Shown here in pieces: positions 24,561-34,217 of a stretch of DNA of 53,561 nucleotides. The position numbers and the translations under genes are program-made. Source of the stretch: an uncultured Eubacteriales bacterium (GTDB taxonomy: Bacteria > Bacillota > Clostridia > Lachnospirales > CAG-274); assembly GCA_905201505.1 (NCBI GenBank), contig CAJKOJ010000005.1, positions 1-53,561 of the forward strand. The letters run 5' to 3'. The notes under the pieces are model-generated. The model searched no databases and had not been told where the DNA came from. It was given only the letters and a program-made list of their open reading frames with translations. How positions within the stretch are numbered: the stretch's first letter is position 1; each line of letters starts with the position of its first letter.

Positions 24561-25632
24561 ATTTGTTTCCCTTTTCTAAAGCCTCCCATAGACCATTTAT
24601 ATATGCTATTCCCAATGCTCTGTCATAAAGTCCGTATCCCGGACGGGCTTTTTCTCCCCATATCATTCTTCCGTGATCCGGTCTTATATAAATATCAGGA
24701 CATGTTTCAAATATAGCTTTCATTATTTCATACATATCCAGATCACCGTCTTTTGATAGATGTGATGCTTCCCTGAATTTTTTCTCACCCAAATACTTTA
24801 CATTTCTTACATGGGCACAGGCAATTCTTCCTTTTTCACCAAAATGTCTTATTGCCTCAGGTATATTATTCTCAGGAGATGAACCAAGGGAACCTGTGCA
24901 AAGACAAAGACAATTGCATGGTGAGTTTACCATATCTGTTATAATATCAAAATCTTTTATTGAATGTGCAATTCTCGGAAGACCAAATAATGGCCATGCA
25001 GGGTCATCAGGATGTACTGCCATTTTCACACCTGCTTCTTCACACACAGGTATTACTCTTTCGAGAAAGTACTTATAATTATCCCTCAGCTTATTTTCAT
25101 CAATATCTCTGTAAATCTCAAGAGTTTTTTCAAGCTCTTCAAGTCTTTCCGCTTCCCACCCCGGCAAAGTAAAACCGTTGCTGTTATTTATTGTATCTTC
25201 TACAATTTTCTTAGGCGTCATACCTCTCAGTTCTTCATCATCGTAATAAAGGGCAGTTGAACCGTCCTCTACAGGATGAGCAAGGTCTGTTCTCAGCCAG
25301 TCAAAAACAGGCATAAAGTTATACACAATAACCTTTATACCGCATTGTGCAAGATTTTTTATAGTTTTAATATAGTTGTCAATGTACATATCTCTTGATG
25401 GCAGACCCATTTTAATATCCTCATGTACATTAACACTTTCTATTACCTCTGCCTCAAGCCCAAAGGAATTTACATGCTTTACATATTTTTTTATTTCATC
25501 AATTTCCCAGACTTCACCTGCCGCGTAATCATCGAGCACACCCATTATACCACTGCAATTTGGTATCTGCCTTATATCACTCAGTGAAACACTGTCATTG
25601 CCTTCTCCGTACCAACGAAATGTAATTTTCAT
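24559..25632 (-). CDS. uxuA: Mannonate dehydratase
   Basis: 357 residues. It dehydrates D-mannonate to 2-keto-3-deoxygluconate in glucuronate breakdown. The UxuA TIM-barrel pattern is clear: FRWYGEGNDSVSL near the start, GIMGVLDDYAAGEVW, VYNFMPVFDWLRTDL, KMAVHPDDPAWPLFGLPRI (metal and substrate ligands) and RPDHGRMIWGE near the end. AAGGAGGA precedes the ATG. It is alone on its strand; other hexuronate genes are not in the window. It fits a uronic-acid diet together with the pectate lyase. Confidence 0.95.
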   Translation of the reverse strand: MKITFRWYGEGNDSVSLSDIRQIPNCSGIMGVLDDYAAGEVWEIDEIKKYVKHVNSFGLEAEVIESVNVHEDIKMGLPSRDMYIDNYIKTIKNLAQCGIKVIVYNFMPVFDWLRTDLAHPVEDGSTALYYDDEELRGMTPKKIVEDTINNSNGFTLPGWEAERLEELEKTLEIYRDIDENKLRDNYKYFLERVIPVCEEAGVKMAVHPDDPAWPLFGLPRIAHSIKDFDIITDMVNSPCNCLCLCTGSLGSSPENNIPEAIRHFGEKGRIACAHVRNVKYLGEKKFREASHLSKDGDLDMYEIMKAIFETCPDIYIRPDHGRMIWGEKARPGYGLYDRALGIAYINGLWEALEKGNK

Positions 25633-25733
25633 TTTATATCCTCCTTATGTTTAGTCAATATTATATTTTCCACAAATTAATTAAATTAATACAGAATCAT
25701 AAAATAAACTATTTCTTTTAAATTTTTTTCAGC

Positions 25734-25744
25734 TATGGTATAAT
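25734..25744 (+). promoter_or_regulatory. Extended -10 promoter of the histidine kinase gene
   Basis: TATGG followed by TATAAT (25739-25744). No good -35 box. Confidence 0.55.
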
Positions 25745-25778
25745 TATGAAAAGGATTACTTTATAAGGGGGCTGTGAA

Positions 25779-28700
25779 ATGAAGGCACACAAAGAGACAA
25801 GTGAAAACACAAATAAATCTTTAGAATACATAGATATTTTAAATAATAATCAAGAACATAGCCGTAGATTGATTGAAGAATCAAATGGTAATCTTGCAAT
25901 ATACAGAATAACAAATAATGCCTTTGAATTAATTTATCTTTCACGTAAACTGTCAAATTTATTTGGGTATACCTATGATGAATGTAAGACCATTTTAAAA
26001 AATGGTTTAAATGAAATATTATCACCTGAGGACTTTGGAAAAGTTAGACGGGCATTTAATACTGTACTTGAAAACAAAATAAGTGTTGATATAGCATTTA
26101 GTATAAAAACAAAAGACAGTGCTGATAAAACATTAATAAATGCAACCCTTAGCCACATTGGGGAAAGTGAAAGCAGCGCCTTTATTGAATGTATATTTTT
26201 TTCACCAACACGTGAAATAACCCTTCAAAAAGCAATACTTGAACAATCACCAAATGGTGCCATTGTTATTGACAGCTATACAGATGAAATTATATATGCA
26301 AATAAGGCTGCAATTAAAATATGTGACTTAACCCCCGAACATTTTAAAAAAGGGACTAAATATTATAAACTTCTTGGATACTGCAGTAATCCGGATCAAT
26401 ATACAACCGAAACTGCATCAGCAAAACAGATAAAACTACCTAATAAAAAGACCATTACAATTACATCCCGTGACATAAAATGGCTTGGCAAAGATGCCAT
26501 TATAAAATACATAACAGATATAACAGATAAAATTGATATGTTCCAAAAACTGAAAACTAGCGAAGAAAGTCTGAAAATAGCGTTAGAAAATGGTAACATT
26601 CAAAGCTGGGAATTAGATATTGTAAACAAACGTATTATTTTTGACAAAAAATCAGCAAAGAAGTTAAATCTTCCTAACTTGCATGAGAGCATATCAGACA
26701 CATGGTTTGTTAATAATATAATCAATCCAAAATATTATGATACTTTTGCCGCCGCTATGAAAGAACTAATAAGCGGGAAAAAAGAAAAAATTACATTAGA
26801 AGTTGAAACAAATACACTTTATAATGGTAAATCCACGTGGCTTAGAATTGTCTATTCAGTAACAGCACATGATGAAAACGGCAGCCCTACAAGAGCTATA
26901 GGAACATCTGTTGATATTACAAGACAAAAACAGATGGAAGAACATTATAATAATGAATACCTGTACCATCAATCACTTATAAGTGAAACCATTTACACAA
27001 TACAAATAGATGTAACAAATAATAGAGTTATAAATATTGATGGTACAGCAATTAACTCGGCAATAGGAAAAAGTATAAGCATAGAGGAACTCACTGCACA
27101 TCAAATTGCAAAACACATAAGTGATGATAAAGAAAGAGAACAATTCATCTCAATGATGTCTCAGGAAAACTTTCTAAATCATTTTTATAAAGGTGAAAAT
27201 AAGTTCTCTTTTGAATACAAGCTCAGCAAACCAAATAAATCATCCTATTGGGTAGAAACCACAGTAAACCTGCTTAATAAAAGTGACGGCAATATTGCAG
27301 CATTTATTTTTACCAAAGATATAAATGAGCAGAAAATAGAGAGTATTATAAATAATAATATTGTAAAAAATGAGATTGACTACAGCGGTTACATAGACTT
27401 GACACAAAATATATTAAAAATTATTTTTTGTAAAGAGGGCTGTGAATTTTTCAGAAACCGTCTCAACGGTCTCAGTTCAGAAGAACTTACAAATCTCATT
27501 CTCCTAGATATACAAACAAAAAGAACATCACAGCATATGTCAAGTTTAGACTTTGCAAATATTAAAAAACATATTGATCTTGAAAAGGAATATTCCATAG
27601 TATTTGACATTGTAGACAATACCTATAGCAAAAGAATTAAAAAGCTTCACTTTAGCTACCTGCATAATAACAAAAATATTATCATGGTATTACAAAGTGA
27701 CGTGACCGACTTATTTGAATATGAGGAAAAGCAGAAACAAATGCTTAAGAAAGCACTTAAAGAAGCTGAAGATGCAAACTCTGCCAAAAGCGAATTCCTC
27801 ACAAGAATGAGCCATGATATTAGAACACCAATGAATATAATAATTAATATGACTAATCTCGCTCTTGAGGAAAAAGACAATATTTCAGCCATAAAAGAAT
27901 ATTTGACTAAAATTTCGAGCACAAGCAAGTTTTTACTCGGTCTCATAAATGATGTACTTGATATGTCCAGAATAGAAAGCGGACGAATCAGACTAAAACC
28001 TGAAAACTACACATATAAAGAATTTGCTTCCACGTTCAAAACAATGATTGAACCTATGTGCCGTCAAAAAAATATTAAATTTACAATATATAAAGATTTT
28101 GAAAGCCTACCTGCAATAAAAGTTGATATTATACGTTTTAATCAAGTTTTCTTTAATCTTCTTACAAATGCAGTTAAATACACTCCCGATGGAGGAGAAA
28201 TTTCTTTACACTGTACTAACATTACAAAAACAGCTAATTTTTATGAATTCGATATTATTGTCAAAGACAATGGTATCGGTATAAGCGACGAATTCCAAAA
28301 AGTTATTTTTGAACCATTTACAAGGGAATCAAAAGTAATTTCTGCCAATTCAGATGGTATTGGATTGGGGCTTGCAATAGTTAAAAACATTCTCACACAA
28401 ATGGGCTGTTCAATAAAAGTAAAAAGCAAAGTTAATGAAGGTTCAGAATTTATAGTACATATTTGTGCAGAAAAAGCTGATGAAGATAAGCCTGCTTCTC
28501 AGACAGACAACACAGGCAATGACGATTCTATACTTTATGGCAAACATGTACTGCTTGTAGAAGATCATGACTTAAACGCAATGGTTGCAGAAAAACTCCT
28601 GCAAAGATATAATATGAAAGTTGAAAGAGCAGAAAATGGTCAGATTGCTGTAGATATGTTCAAAAATTCTCCGGTTAATTACTATGATGTAATACTTATG

Positions 28701-28922
28701 GACATAAGAATGCCTGTTATGAACGGCATAGATGCGGCAAAAGCTATACGAGCTATGCAAAAAGCAGATGCAAAACAAATACCTATCATAGCAATGACCG
28801 CCAATGCCTTTGCAGAAGATAGTGAACAAAGTATTTCCGCCGGTATGAATGCACATCTTGCCAAGCCTATTGAGCCAAAACTTATGTTTGAAACAATTAT
28901 TAAATATTTGAACTTAAAATAA
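25779..28922 (+). CDS. Hybrid sensor histidine kinase with PAS domains and receiver
   Basis: 1047 residues, no signal peptide and no membrane segment, so cytosolic. Several PAS-like modules fill the first 640 residues (about 40-150, 165-265, 275-390 with the PAC-type GTSVDITRQKQMEE, 400-505 with FTKDINEQK). A short coiled coil leads to HisKA with H679 in MSHDIRTPMN. The HATPase (about 790-910) has NLLTNAVKYTPDGG, DNGIGIS and GIGLGLAIVKN. A receiver domain (about 925-1045) has D975 in MDIRMPVMNG and the Lys in LAKPIEP. There is no adjacent response regulator or output gene, so its phosphotransfer partner is elsewhere. It lies divergent from uxuA. The ligand is unknown. AAGGGGG precedes the ATG. 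Confidence 0.9.
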   Translation: MKAHKETSENTNKSLEYIDILNNNQEHSRRLIEESNGNLAIYRITNNAFELIYLSRKLSNLFGYTYDECKTILKNGLNEILSPEDFGKVRRAFNTVLENKISVDIAFSIKTKDSADKTLINATLSHIGESESSAFIECIFFSPTREITLQKAILEQSPNGAIVIDSYTDEIIYANKAAIKICDLTPEHFKKGTKYYKLLGYCSNPDQYTTETASAKQIKLPNKKTITITSRDIKWLGKDAIIKYITDITDKIDMFQKLKTSEESLKIALENGNIQSWELDIVNKRIIFDKKSAKKLNLPNLHESISDTWFVNNIINPKYYDTFAAAMKELISGKKEKITLEVETNTLYNGKSTWLRIVYSVTAHDENGSPTRAIGTSVDITRQKQMEEHYNNEYLYHQSLISETIYTIQIDVTNNRVINIDGTAINSAIGKSISIEELTAHQIAKHISDDKEREQFISMMSQENFLNHFYKGENKFSFEYKLSKPNKSSYWVETTVNLLNKSDGNIAAFIFTKDINEQKIESIINNNIVKNEIDYSGYIDLTQNILKIIFCKEGCEFFRNRLNGLSSEELTNLILLDIQTKRTSQHMSSLDFANIKKHIDLEKEYSIVFDIVDNTYSKRIKKLHFSYLHNNKNIIMVLQSDVTDLFEYEEKQKQMLKKALKEAEDANSAKSEFLTRMSHDIRTPMNIIINMTNLALEEKDNISAIKEYLTKISSTSKFLLGLINDVLDMSRIESGRIRLKPENYTYKEFASTFKTMIEPMCRQKNIKFTIYKDFESLPAIKVDIIRFNQVFFNLLTNAVKYTPDGGEISLHCTNITKTANFYEFDIIVKDNGIGISDEFQKVIFEPFTRESKVISANSDGIGLGLAIVKNILTQMGCSIKVKSKVNEGSEFIVHICAEKADEDKPASQTDNTGNDDSILYGKHVLLVEDHDLNAMVAEKLLQRYNMKVERAENGQIAVDMFKNSPVNYYDVILMDIRMPVMNGIDAAKAIRAMQKADAKQIPIIAMTANAFAEDSEQSISAGMNAHLAKPIEPKLMFETIIKYLNLK

Positions 28923-28930
28923 CTATATTA

Positions 28931-28970
28931 AAAAATACAGCTGCATAATAAACTCTGCGGCTGTATTTTT
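28931..28970. terminator. Bidirectional terminator
   Basis: AAAATACAGCTGCA pairs with TGCGGCTGTATTTT (one mismatch) with T-runs on both sides; it serves the kinase gene and argH. Confidence 0.8.
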
Positions 28971-28974
28971 ACTT

Positions 28975-30351
28975 TTACATATTTTCTATTATTTTTTTAT
29001 TTGTTTCAATAAGCTTTTTAATATATTTTTCTGAAGGCCCGCCATCTACAATTCTTGCATTTACACAAGTATCCAAATCAATAGCATTATAAATTTCATC
29101 TGTAAATACAGGACTAACTGACTTGTATTCATCAAGAGTAAGTTCATCAAGATTTTTATTATTATTTATTGAATAAAGTACAAGCTGTCCTATAATAGCA
29201 TGAGCGTCTCTGAATGGAACCCCCTGTTTAACGAGCCAATCCGCAGCATCAGTTGCATTCATAAAGCCCTTTCTTGCAGCCTGACGCATACCATCTTTAT
29301 TAAAAGTCATAGTATCAACCATTCTTGTAAAGACAGGAAGACACATTTTAAGTGTATCAACAGCGTCAAATACACCCTCCTTATCCTCTTGCATATCCTT
29401 ATTATAAGCTAAAGGAATACCCTTCATTACAGTAAGCATTGCCATTAGGTGTCCGTACACTCTTCCTGTCTTGCCTCTTATAAGTTCAGCCATATCAGGA
29501 TTTTTTTTCTGCGGCATTATAGAGCTTCCTGTTGAGTAGGCATCATCCATTTCAACAAATTTATACTGCTGAGAATTCCATATAATAATTTCCTCACAAA
29601 ATCTTGACAAATGCATCATTATCATTGACAAAGCACTTAAAAGTTCAATAACAAAATCTCTGTCACTTACACCGTCCATAGAATCAAGTGTAATTGACTC
29701 AAACCCTAATTTTTCCTTTACAAACTCTCTGTCAAGAGGATATGTGGTGGCAGCAAGTGCTCCTGAACCCAATGGCATTACATTTGTTCTTTTGTAAGTA
29801 TCTGTAAGCCTGTCATAATCCCTTTTAAACATTTCAACATAAGCAAGGAAGTGATGTGCAAGAGTTACCGGCTGTGCATTCTGTAAATGTGTATACCCCG
29901 GCATAACAGTATTTACATTTTTCTCAGCTATATTGTTAAGCACAATAATAAGCTCCTTTACAAGCCCCTTAATATCTGTAATCTGTTCTTTTAAATACAT
30001 TCTTATATCAAGAGCTACCTGGTCATTTCTGCTTCTGCCAGTATGCAGTCTTTTACCTACATCCCCTATTCTTGATATTAAGATTGTCTCAATATTCATA
30101 TGAATATCTTCGGCCTTCTCATCAAATGTAACAGTTCCTTCTTCAATATCATCAAGAATATCCTTTAATGTTGCAATTATAAGTTCTGCGTCTGCCTGAG
30201 GTATTATCCCCTGCTTTCCTAACATAGCAGCATGTGCACAGCTTCCAAGTATATCCTCTTTATACATTCTGCTGTCAAATGAAATAGAGCTGTGAAAATG
30301 ATCTGTAAAGCTGTCTGTAGCTTTTGTAAAGCGTCCTCCCCAAAGTTTCAT
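28975..30351 (-). CDS. argH: Argininosuccinate lyase
   Basis: 458 residues. Last step of arginine synthesis, argininosuccinate to arginine and fumarate. Start MKLWGGRFTKATDSFTDHF, TGRSRNDQVALDIRM, GYTHLQNAQPVTLAHH and the family signature GSSIMPQKKNPDMAEL (with the catalytic Ser loop) are all present. AAGGAG precedes the ATG. No argG is next to it, which is unusual since the two often pair. Confidence 0.97.
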   Translation of the reverse strand: MKLWGGRFTKATDSFTDHFHSSISFDSRMYKEDILGSCAHAAMLGKQGIIPQADAELIIATLKDILDDIEEGTVTFDEKAEDIHMNIETILISRIGDVGKRLHTGRSRNDQVALDIRMYLKEQITDIKGLVKELIIVLNNIAEKNVNTVMPGYTHLQNAQPVTLAHHFLAYVEMFKRDYDRLTDTYKRTNVMPLGSGALAATTYPLDREFVKEKLGFESITLDSMDGVSDRDFVIELLSALSMIMMHLSRFCEEIIIWNSQQYKFVEMDDAYSTGSSIMPQKKNPDMAELIRGKTGRVYGHLMAMLTVMKGIPLAYNKDMQEDKEGVFDAVDTLKMCLPVFTRMVDTMTFNKDGMRQAARKGFMNATDAADWLVKQGVPFRDAHAIIGQLVLYSINNNKNLDELTLDEYKSVSPVFTDEIYNAIDLDTCVNARIVDGGPSEKYIKKLIETNKKIIENM

Positions 30352-30392
30352 ATTTATTTCTCCTTATGTTTATTGTGTAATATTTATTTAAT

Positions 30393-30421
30393 ATAATAAC
30401 ATATTAGCCCAAAAAAGTAAA
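30393..30421 (-). promoter_or_regulatory. Promoter of argH
   Basis: TTTACT (30421-30416), 17 bases, TATTAT (30398-30393), with TATGT just upstream of the -10. Confidence 0.6.
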
Positions 30422-30451
30422 CTCTTGTATTTATTCATTATGGCAATTTTT

Positions 30452-30480
30452 TTGTTAATGTGTTAAAATAAAAATATAAA
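30452..30480 (+). promoter_or_regulatory. Promoter of the 2-hydroxyacid dehydrogenase gene
   Basis: TTGTTA (30452-30457), 17 bases, TATAAA (30475-30480). Confidence 0.55.
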
Positions 30481-30501
30481 TACAATACAGGAGGTAATCT
30501 T

Positions 30502-31446
30502 ATGAAACTCGTTATATTAGAACCTTTGGGAATCCCCATGTCAGAACTGGAAGATATGGCAAAACGCACATTGAAGGATACAATTGACATTACAATGTAC
30601 GACAACCGCAAAGAAGACATACCTACTCTTATTGAACGAAGCAAAGATGCCGATATTGTTGTACTTTCAAACTTTAAGTATCCAAAAGAAGTTATATCTT
30701 TATGCCCTAAACTTAAGATGATATGTGTTGTATTTACAGGTGTAGACCATGTAGACATAGAATATTGCAGAGAAAATGGAATTACTGTATGTAACTGTGC
30801 AGGTTATTCTACTTCTGCTGTAGCAGACCTTGTATTTGGTATGGTAATAAGCCTTTCAAGAAACATCATAGCCTGTGACAAAACAATACGTAAGGGCGGC
30901 ACAAAAGACGGTTTAATAGGATTTGAACTTGAAGGCAAAAACTTTGGTATTGTAGGTGCAGGTGCTATAGGTCAGAGGACAGCACAAATTGCCAATGCCT
31001 TTGGCTGCAATGTATATGCTTACAGCAGAACTATCCGGAATATAGAAAATGTGAAATTTACAGATTTAGACACATTACTGTCAACCTGTGATATTGTTTC
31101 TCTCCACGTTCCTCTCAATGACAGCACAAGAGGAATGATTAGCAAAGAAAAACTTGAATTAATGAAACCAACCTCAATACTTATAAATACAGCAAGAGGA
31201 CCTGTAGTTGACAGCACAGCACTTGCAGAAGCCTTAAACAATGGCACAATTGCTGCCGCAGGTGTTGACGTATTTGAAACAGAGCCTCCAATAGCCGATA
31301 ATCATCCGCTGCTGACTGCTAAAAATATACTTTTAACACCTCATATTGCATTTGCAAGCCAACAAGCATTTGAGAAAAGAGCAGTTATAGTTTTTGACAA
31401 TATTGTTAATTATCTTAATGGAAATCCCGTTAATGTAATAGTTTAA
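30502..31446 (+). CDS. D-isomer-specific 2-hydroxyacid dehydrogenase
   Basis: 314 residues. NAD(P)H-dependent reduction of a 2-keto acid. The nucleotide-binding domain shows GIVGAGAIGQRTAQIA. The catalytic Arg is in NTARGPVVD, Glu in VFETEPP and His in LTPHIAFAS. Its length fits glycerate, hydroxypyruvate or phosphoglycerate-type dehydrogenases without a C-terminal ACT domain, so it is not full-length SerA. Substrate cannot be decided. Single gene with GGAGGT and a strong terminator. Confidence 0.85.
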   Translation: MKLVILEPLGIPMSELEDMAKRTLKDTIDITMYDNRKEDIPTLIERSKDADIVVLSNFKYPKEVISLCPKLKMICVVFTGVDHVDIEYCRENGITVCNCAGYSTSAVADLVFGMVISLSRNIIACDKTIRKGGTKDGLIGFELEGKNFGIVGAGAIGQRTAQIANAFGCNVYAYSRTIRNIENVKFTDLDTLLSTCDIVSLHVPLNDSTRGMISKEKLELMKPTSILINTARGPVVDSTALAEALNNGTIAAAGVDVFETEPPIADNHPLLTAKNILLTPHIAFASQQAFEKRAVIVFDNIVNYLNGNPVNVIV

Positions 31447-31452
31447 ATAATC

Positions 31453-31497
31453 AGAGGGGCATTTGATAACTCTATCAAATGCCCCTCTACATTTTTT
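31453..31497 (+). terminator. Terminator of the hydroxyacid dehydrogenase gene
   Basis: Perfect 16-base arms AGAGGGGCATTTGATA and complement around a 4-base loop, then a run of T at 31492-31497. Between it and 31584 I see nothing else. Confidence 0.92.
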
Positions 31498-31583
31498 CAG
31501 CATAACTGCCATTAAATGTAAGTCAATACATTAATTTTATAACGCCTCATCAGCTTTTCTAATTAAGGACTATGTCGTTATCA

Positions 31584-32171
31584 CTATCTTTCTCTTACGC
31601 CATCATATCTGCCGTTATTGTATACATAATTTCCTCTTACTCTTCTGAAATTAGGACGTCTTACTGCAAATATTTCTATTAATACAATGGATTCAATCAT
31701 ATTTCTAAACATATTTCTTCTGTTCCATAAAACTGCCTGTTGTGCTTCAAGGGATATTTCCTGTGCTTCATCCATTTCCTCTTCAGCCAGTCTTATAACT
31801 CTGTCTACTATCTGAGCCAATGTTTCTCTGTCTATTCCCTGCTCATCATAGATAGGGCTATCCATATATTCATACTCATCAATAACTCTTTCTACATACT
31901 TGTTAATTATAGCATTAAGGTCACTGTATAAAGCTTTCATAAGCTCAATATCTCTCTTAGGTATATCTGTTCTGTTTTCAGGTGACACGATTTGACTTCT
32001 CCCATTTCTTGAATCATAAAGGGGAACCATTGTGTTATCATCTATAATTTCAGCCATCTGTTCAACACTCATATTTTTGTAAGCAGGCCACCCCTGCCCT
32101 AACTTATAATTTGTGTAATCACTGAAAAGTCTTTCCATATCTGTACTATAACTTTCTATATTGTAATACAT
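31584..32171 (-). CDS. Conserved clostridial protein of unknown function
   Basis: 195 residues, no signal peptide. Charged and helical. It opens with aromatic-rich YYNIESYSTDMERLF, has a central DRETLAQIVDRVIRLAEEE helix after EYMDSPIYDEQGID, a hydrophobic helix MIESIVLIEIFAV, and a basic Tyr/Arg/Asn tail (RRVRGNYVYNNGRYDGVRER). The SPIYDE segment reminds me of uncharacterised clostridial proteins with the pattern S-x-IYDE-x-P-D. The basic tail could bind nucleic acid or spore/cell-surface polymers; this is speculation. GGAGGT precedes the ATG. Confidence 0.6.
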   Translation of the reverse strand: MYYNIESYSTDMERLFSDYTNYKLGQGWPAYKNMSVEQMAEIIDDNTMVPLYDSRNGRSQIVSPENRTDIPKRDIELMKALYSDLNAIINKYVERVIDEYEYMDSPIYDEQGIDRETLAQIVDRVIRLAEEEMDEAQEISLEAQQAVLWNRRNMFRNMIESIVLIEIFAVRRPNFRRVRGNYVYNNGRYDGVRER

Positions 32172-32239
32172 AACTTACCTCCAATTTTGTTCATACTGTA
32201 AGATATTCGCGTAAATTGTAATTGTTACAGAGAATTTTT

Positions 32240-32269
32240 ATTATAACAGTTGAACTTTTCCCCTTGTAA
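32240..32269 (-). promoter_or_regulatory. Promoter of the unknown gene
   Basis: TTACAA (32269-32264), 18 bases, TATAAT (32245-32240) preceded by TGT. The -35 is the same six base pairs used by the opposite promoter. Confidence 0.45.
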
Positions 32270-32292
32270 TATTTGGCTAATTTGTGTATAAT
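32264..32292 (+). promoter_or_regulatory. Promoter of the phosphoglucomutase gene
   Basis: TTGTAA (32264-32269), 17 bases, TATAAT (32287-32292). Confidence 0.6.
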
Positions 32293-32357
32293 GAAATTAA
32301 AGAAAATGTATTTTTTGTACAAATATTTTAAATTGTATAGACGAAAGGAGAATTTTT

Positions 32358-34091
32358 ATGGGCTATATGGATGAATACAAGCGTTGGTGTGAGGACAGCT
32401 ATTTTGATGAATCCACAAAAGCTGAACTCTTATCTATTAAAGATGATGCAAAAGAAATTGAAGAGAGATTTTATAAAAATCTTGAGTTTGGTACAGGCGG
32501 TCTGCGAGGAATTTTAGGTGCAGGCACAAACAGAATGAACATTTACACCGTCAGCAAAGCAACTCAGGGATTTGCAAACTACATAAAAAAACAGGGTGAA
32601 ACTGCCGTTAAAATGGGCGTTGTTATTGCCTATGACTCCAGAAACTACTCACCTGAATTTGCTGAAATTACAGCAAGAGTTCTTGCAGGTAACGGAATAA
32701 AGGCTTATTTATCAGATGAATTAAGACCTGTACCAATGCTTAGCTTTGCTGTAAGGAATCTAGGCTGTACAGGCGGCATAGTTATTACTGCAAGTCATAA
32801 CCCACCTGAATACAATGGCTACAAAGTTTATTGGGAAGACGGTGCACAGGTTCCTTTCCCTCGTGACGGAGAAATAATTAAGGAAGTCAATGCTATAACA
32901 GACTTTTCAATGATTAAAAAAGCTGACTTAACAGAAGCTGTAAATTCAGGTATGATTCAATATGTGGGTCCTGAACTTGACGTTGCATATTTAGATGCAG
33001 TAACAGGACAAATTGTTAATCAGGATATTATAGACAAAACTGACCTCAAAATTGTTTATACACCTCTTCATGGCTCAGGCAATAAACCTGTAAGACGAGC
33101 TTTAGCTAAAGCAGGCTTTAAAAATGTTTATATTGTCCCTCAGCAGGAAAAACCTGACGGCAATTTTACAACAGTAGGTTATCCTAATCCTGAAAACAAG
33201 GCCGTATTTGATTTAGCAATGGAACTTGCTAAAAAAGTCGATGCAGATATTATAGTAGGTACTGACCCTGATGCAGACAGAGTAGGAGCAGTTGTTAAAA
33301 AGACTGACGGAGAATATATGGTACTTACAGGCAATATGACTGGTGCTCTTCTCTGTGAATATATTCTTTCTCAGAAGAAAGCAGCAGGTACACTGCCTGA
33401 AAACGGTGCTGTTGTTTCAACCATAGTATCTACAGATATGACAAAAGCAATTTGTGCTGAATATGGTATGAAATATTTCGATGTTCTTACAGGCTTTAAA
33501 TACATTGGTGAGAAAATTAAAGAATTTGAAACAGACGGCAGCTATGAGTATATGTTTGGCTTTGAGGAAAGCTATGGCTGTCTTGCAGGTACGTATGCAA
33601 GAGATAAAGACGGCTGTCTTGCAACAATGCTTATATGTGAACTTGCTGCATATTATAAATCTAAGGGTATGAGCCTTTATGATGGCTTGCTTGCTCTTTA
33701 TGACAAATATGGTTATTATAAAGAAACAATTACCTCAATTACACTTAAAGGCATTGACGGTGCAGCCCAAATTAAAAAAGTTATGGATACACTAAGAGCA
33801 GACTCACTTAGTGAAGTTGCCGGAGTTAAAGTAATTGAAACAAGAGATTATTCAATTGATAAAATTGTAAATACAATAACTGGCGAAGAAAGCAAGAGCG
33901 GCTTACCATCAAGCAATGTTCTCTACTACGTTCTTGAAGACGGAACATGGTTCTGTGTAAGACCAAGCGGTACTGAACCTAAGATAAAAGTATACTTCGG
34001 CTCAATGGATAAAACAGCCGAAGCTGTTGAAGCAAAACTTAAATCAGCAAGCGACGGCATATTGGCAATTGTTGATGAAATACTTAAATAA
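32358..34091 (+). CDS. pgcA: Phosphoglucomutase / phosphomannomutase
   Basis: 577 residues, the length of the Bacillus PgcA type. It interconverts glucose 1- and 6-phosphate. LEFGTGGLRGILGAG near residue 43, the phosphoserine loop ITASHNPPEYNGYK (about 142-155), the Mg loop TDPDADRVG (about 305), the sugar-binding FGFEESYG (about 398) and the phosphate-binding RPSGTEPKIKVY near the C-terminus are all intact. AAAGGAG precedes the ATG. Single gene. Confidence 0.93.
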   Translation: MGYMDEYKRWCEDSYFDESTKAELLSIKDDAKEIEERFYKNLEFGTGGLRGILGAGTNRMNIYTVSKATQGFANYIKKQGETAVKMGVVIAYDSRNYSPEFAEITARVLAGNGIKAYLSDELRPVPMLSFAVRNLGCTGGIVITASHNPPEYNGYKVYWEDGAQVPFPRDGEIIKEVNAITDFSMIKKADLTEAVNSGMIQYVGPELDVAYLDAVTGQIVNQDIIDKTDLKIVYTPLHGSGNKPVRRALAKAGFKNVYIVPQQEKPDGNFTTVGYPNPENKAVFDLAMELAKKVDADIIVGTDPDADRVGAVVKKTDGEYMVLTGNMTGALLCEYILSQKKAAGTLPENGAVVSTIVSTDMTKAICAEYGMKYFDVLTGFKYIGEKIKEFETDGSYEYMFGFEESYGCLAGTYARDKDGCLATMLICELAAYYKSKGMSLYDGLLALYDKYGYYKETITSITLKGIDGAAQIKKVMDTLRADSLSEVAGVKVIETRDYSIDKIVNTITGEESKSGLPSSNVLYYVLEDGTWFCVRPSGTEPKIKVYFGSMDKTAEAVEAKLKSASDGILAIVDEILK

Positions 34092-34122
34092 CCTATCTTT
34101 TTAGGATATATACACATAACAA

Positions 34123-34170
34123 AAGAAGGCTGATGCAAAACAAATATTGTTTTACATCAGCCTTCTTTAT
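34123..34170. terminator. Bidirectional terminator
   Basis: AAGAAGGCTGATG and CATCAGCCTTCTT, with an inner AAACAA/TTGTTT stem, between convergent pgcA and the DUF4914 gene. Confidence 0.88.
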
Positions 34171-34217
34171 ATAATCATAACTTAAAAACCTGTCACTTCA
34201 GATTTTTATTTTCTTAA

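Noticed and set aside
30502..31446. Phosphoglycerate dehydrogenase SerA
   Set aside because: There is no C-terminal ACT domain and no serC nearby; only the general family is supported.
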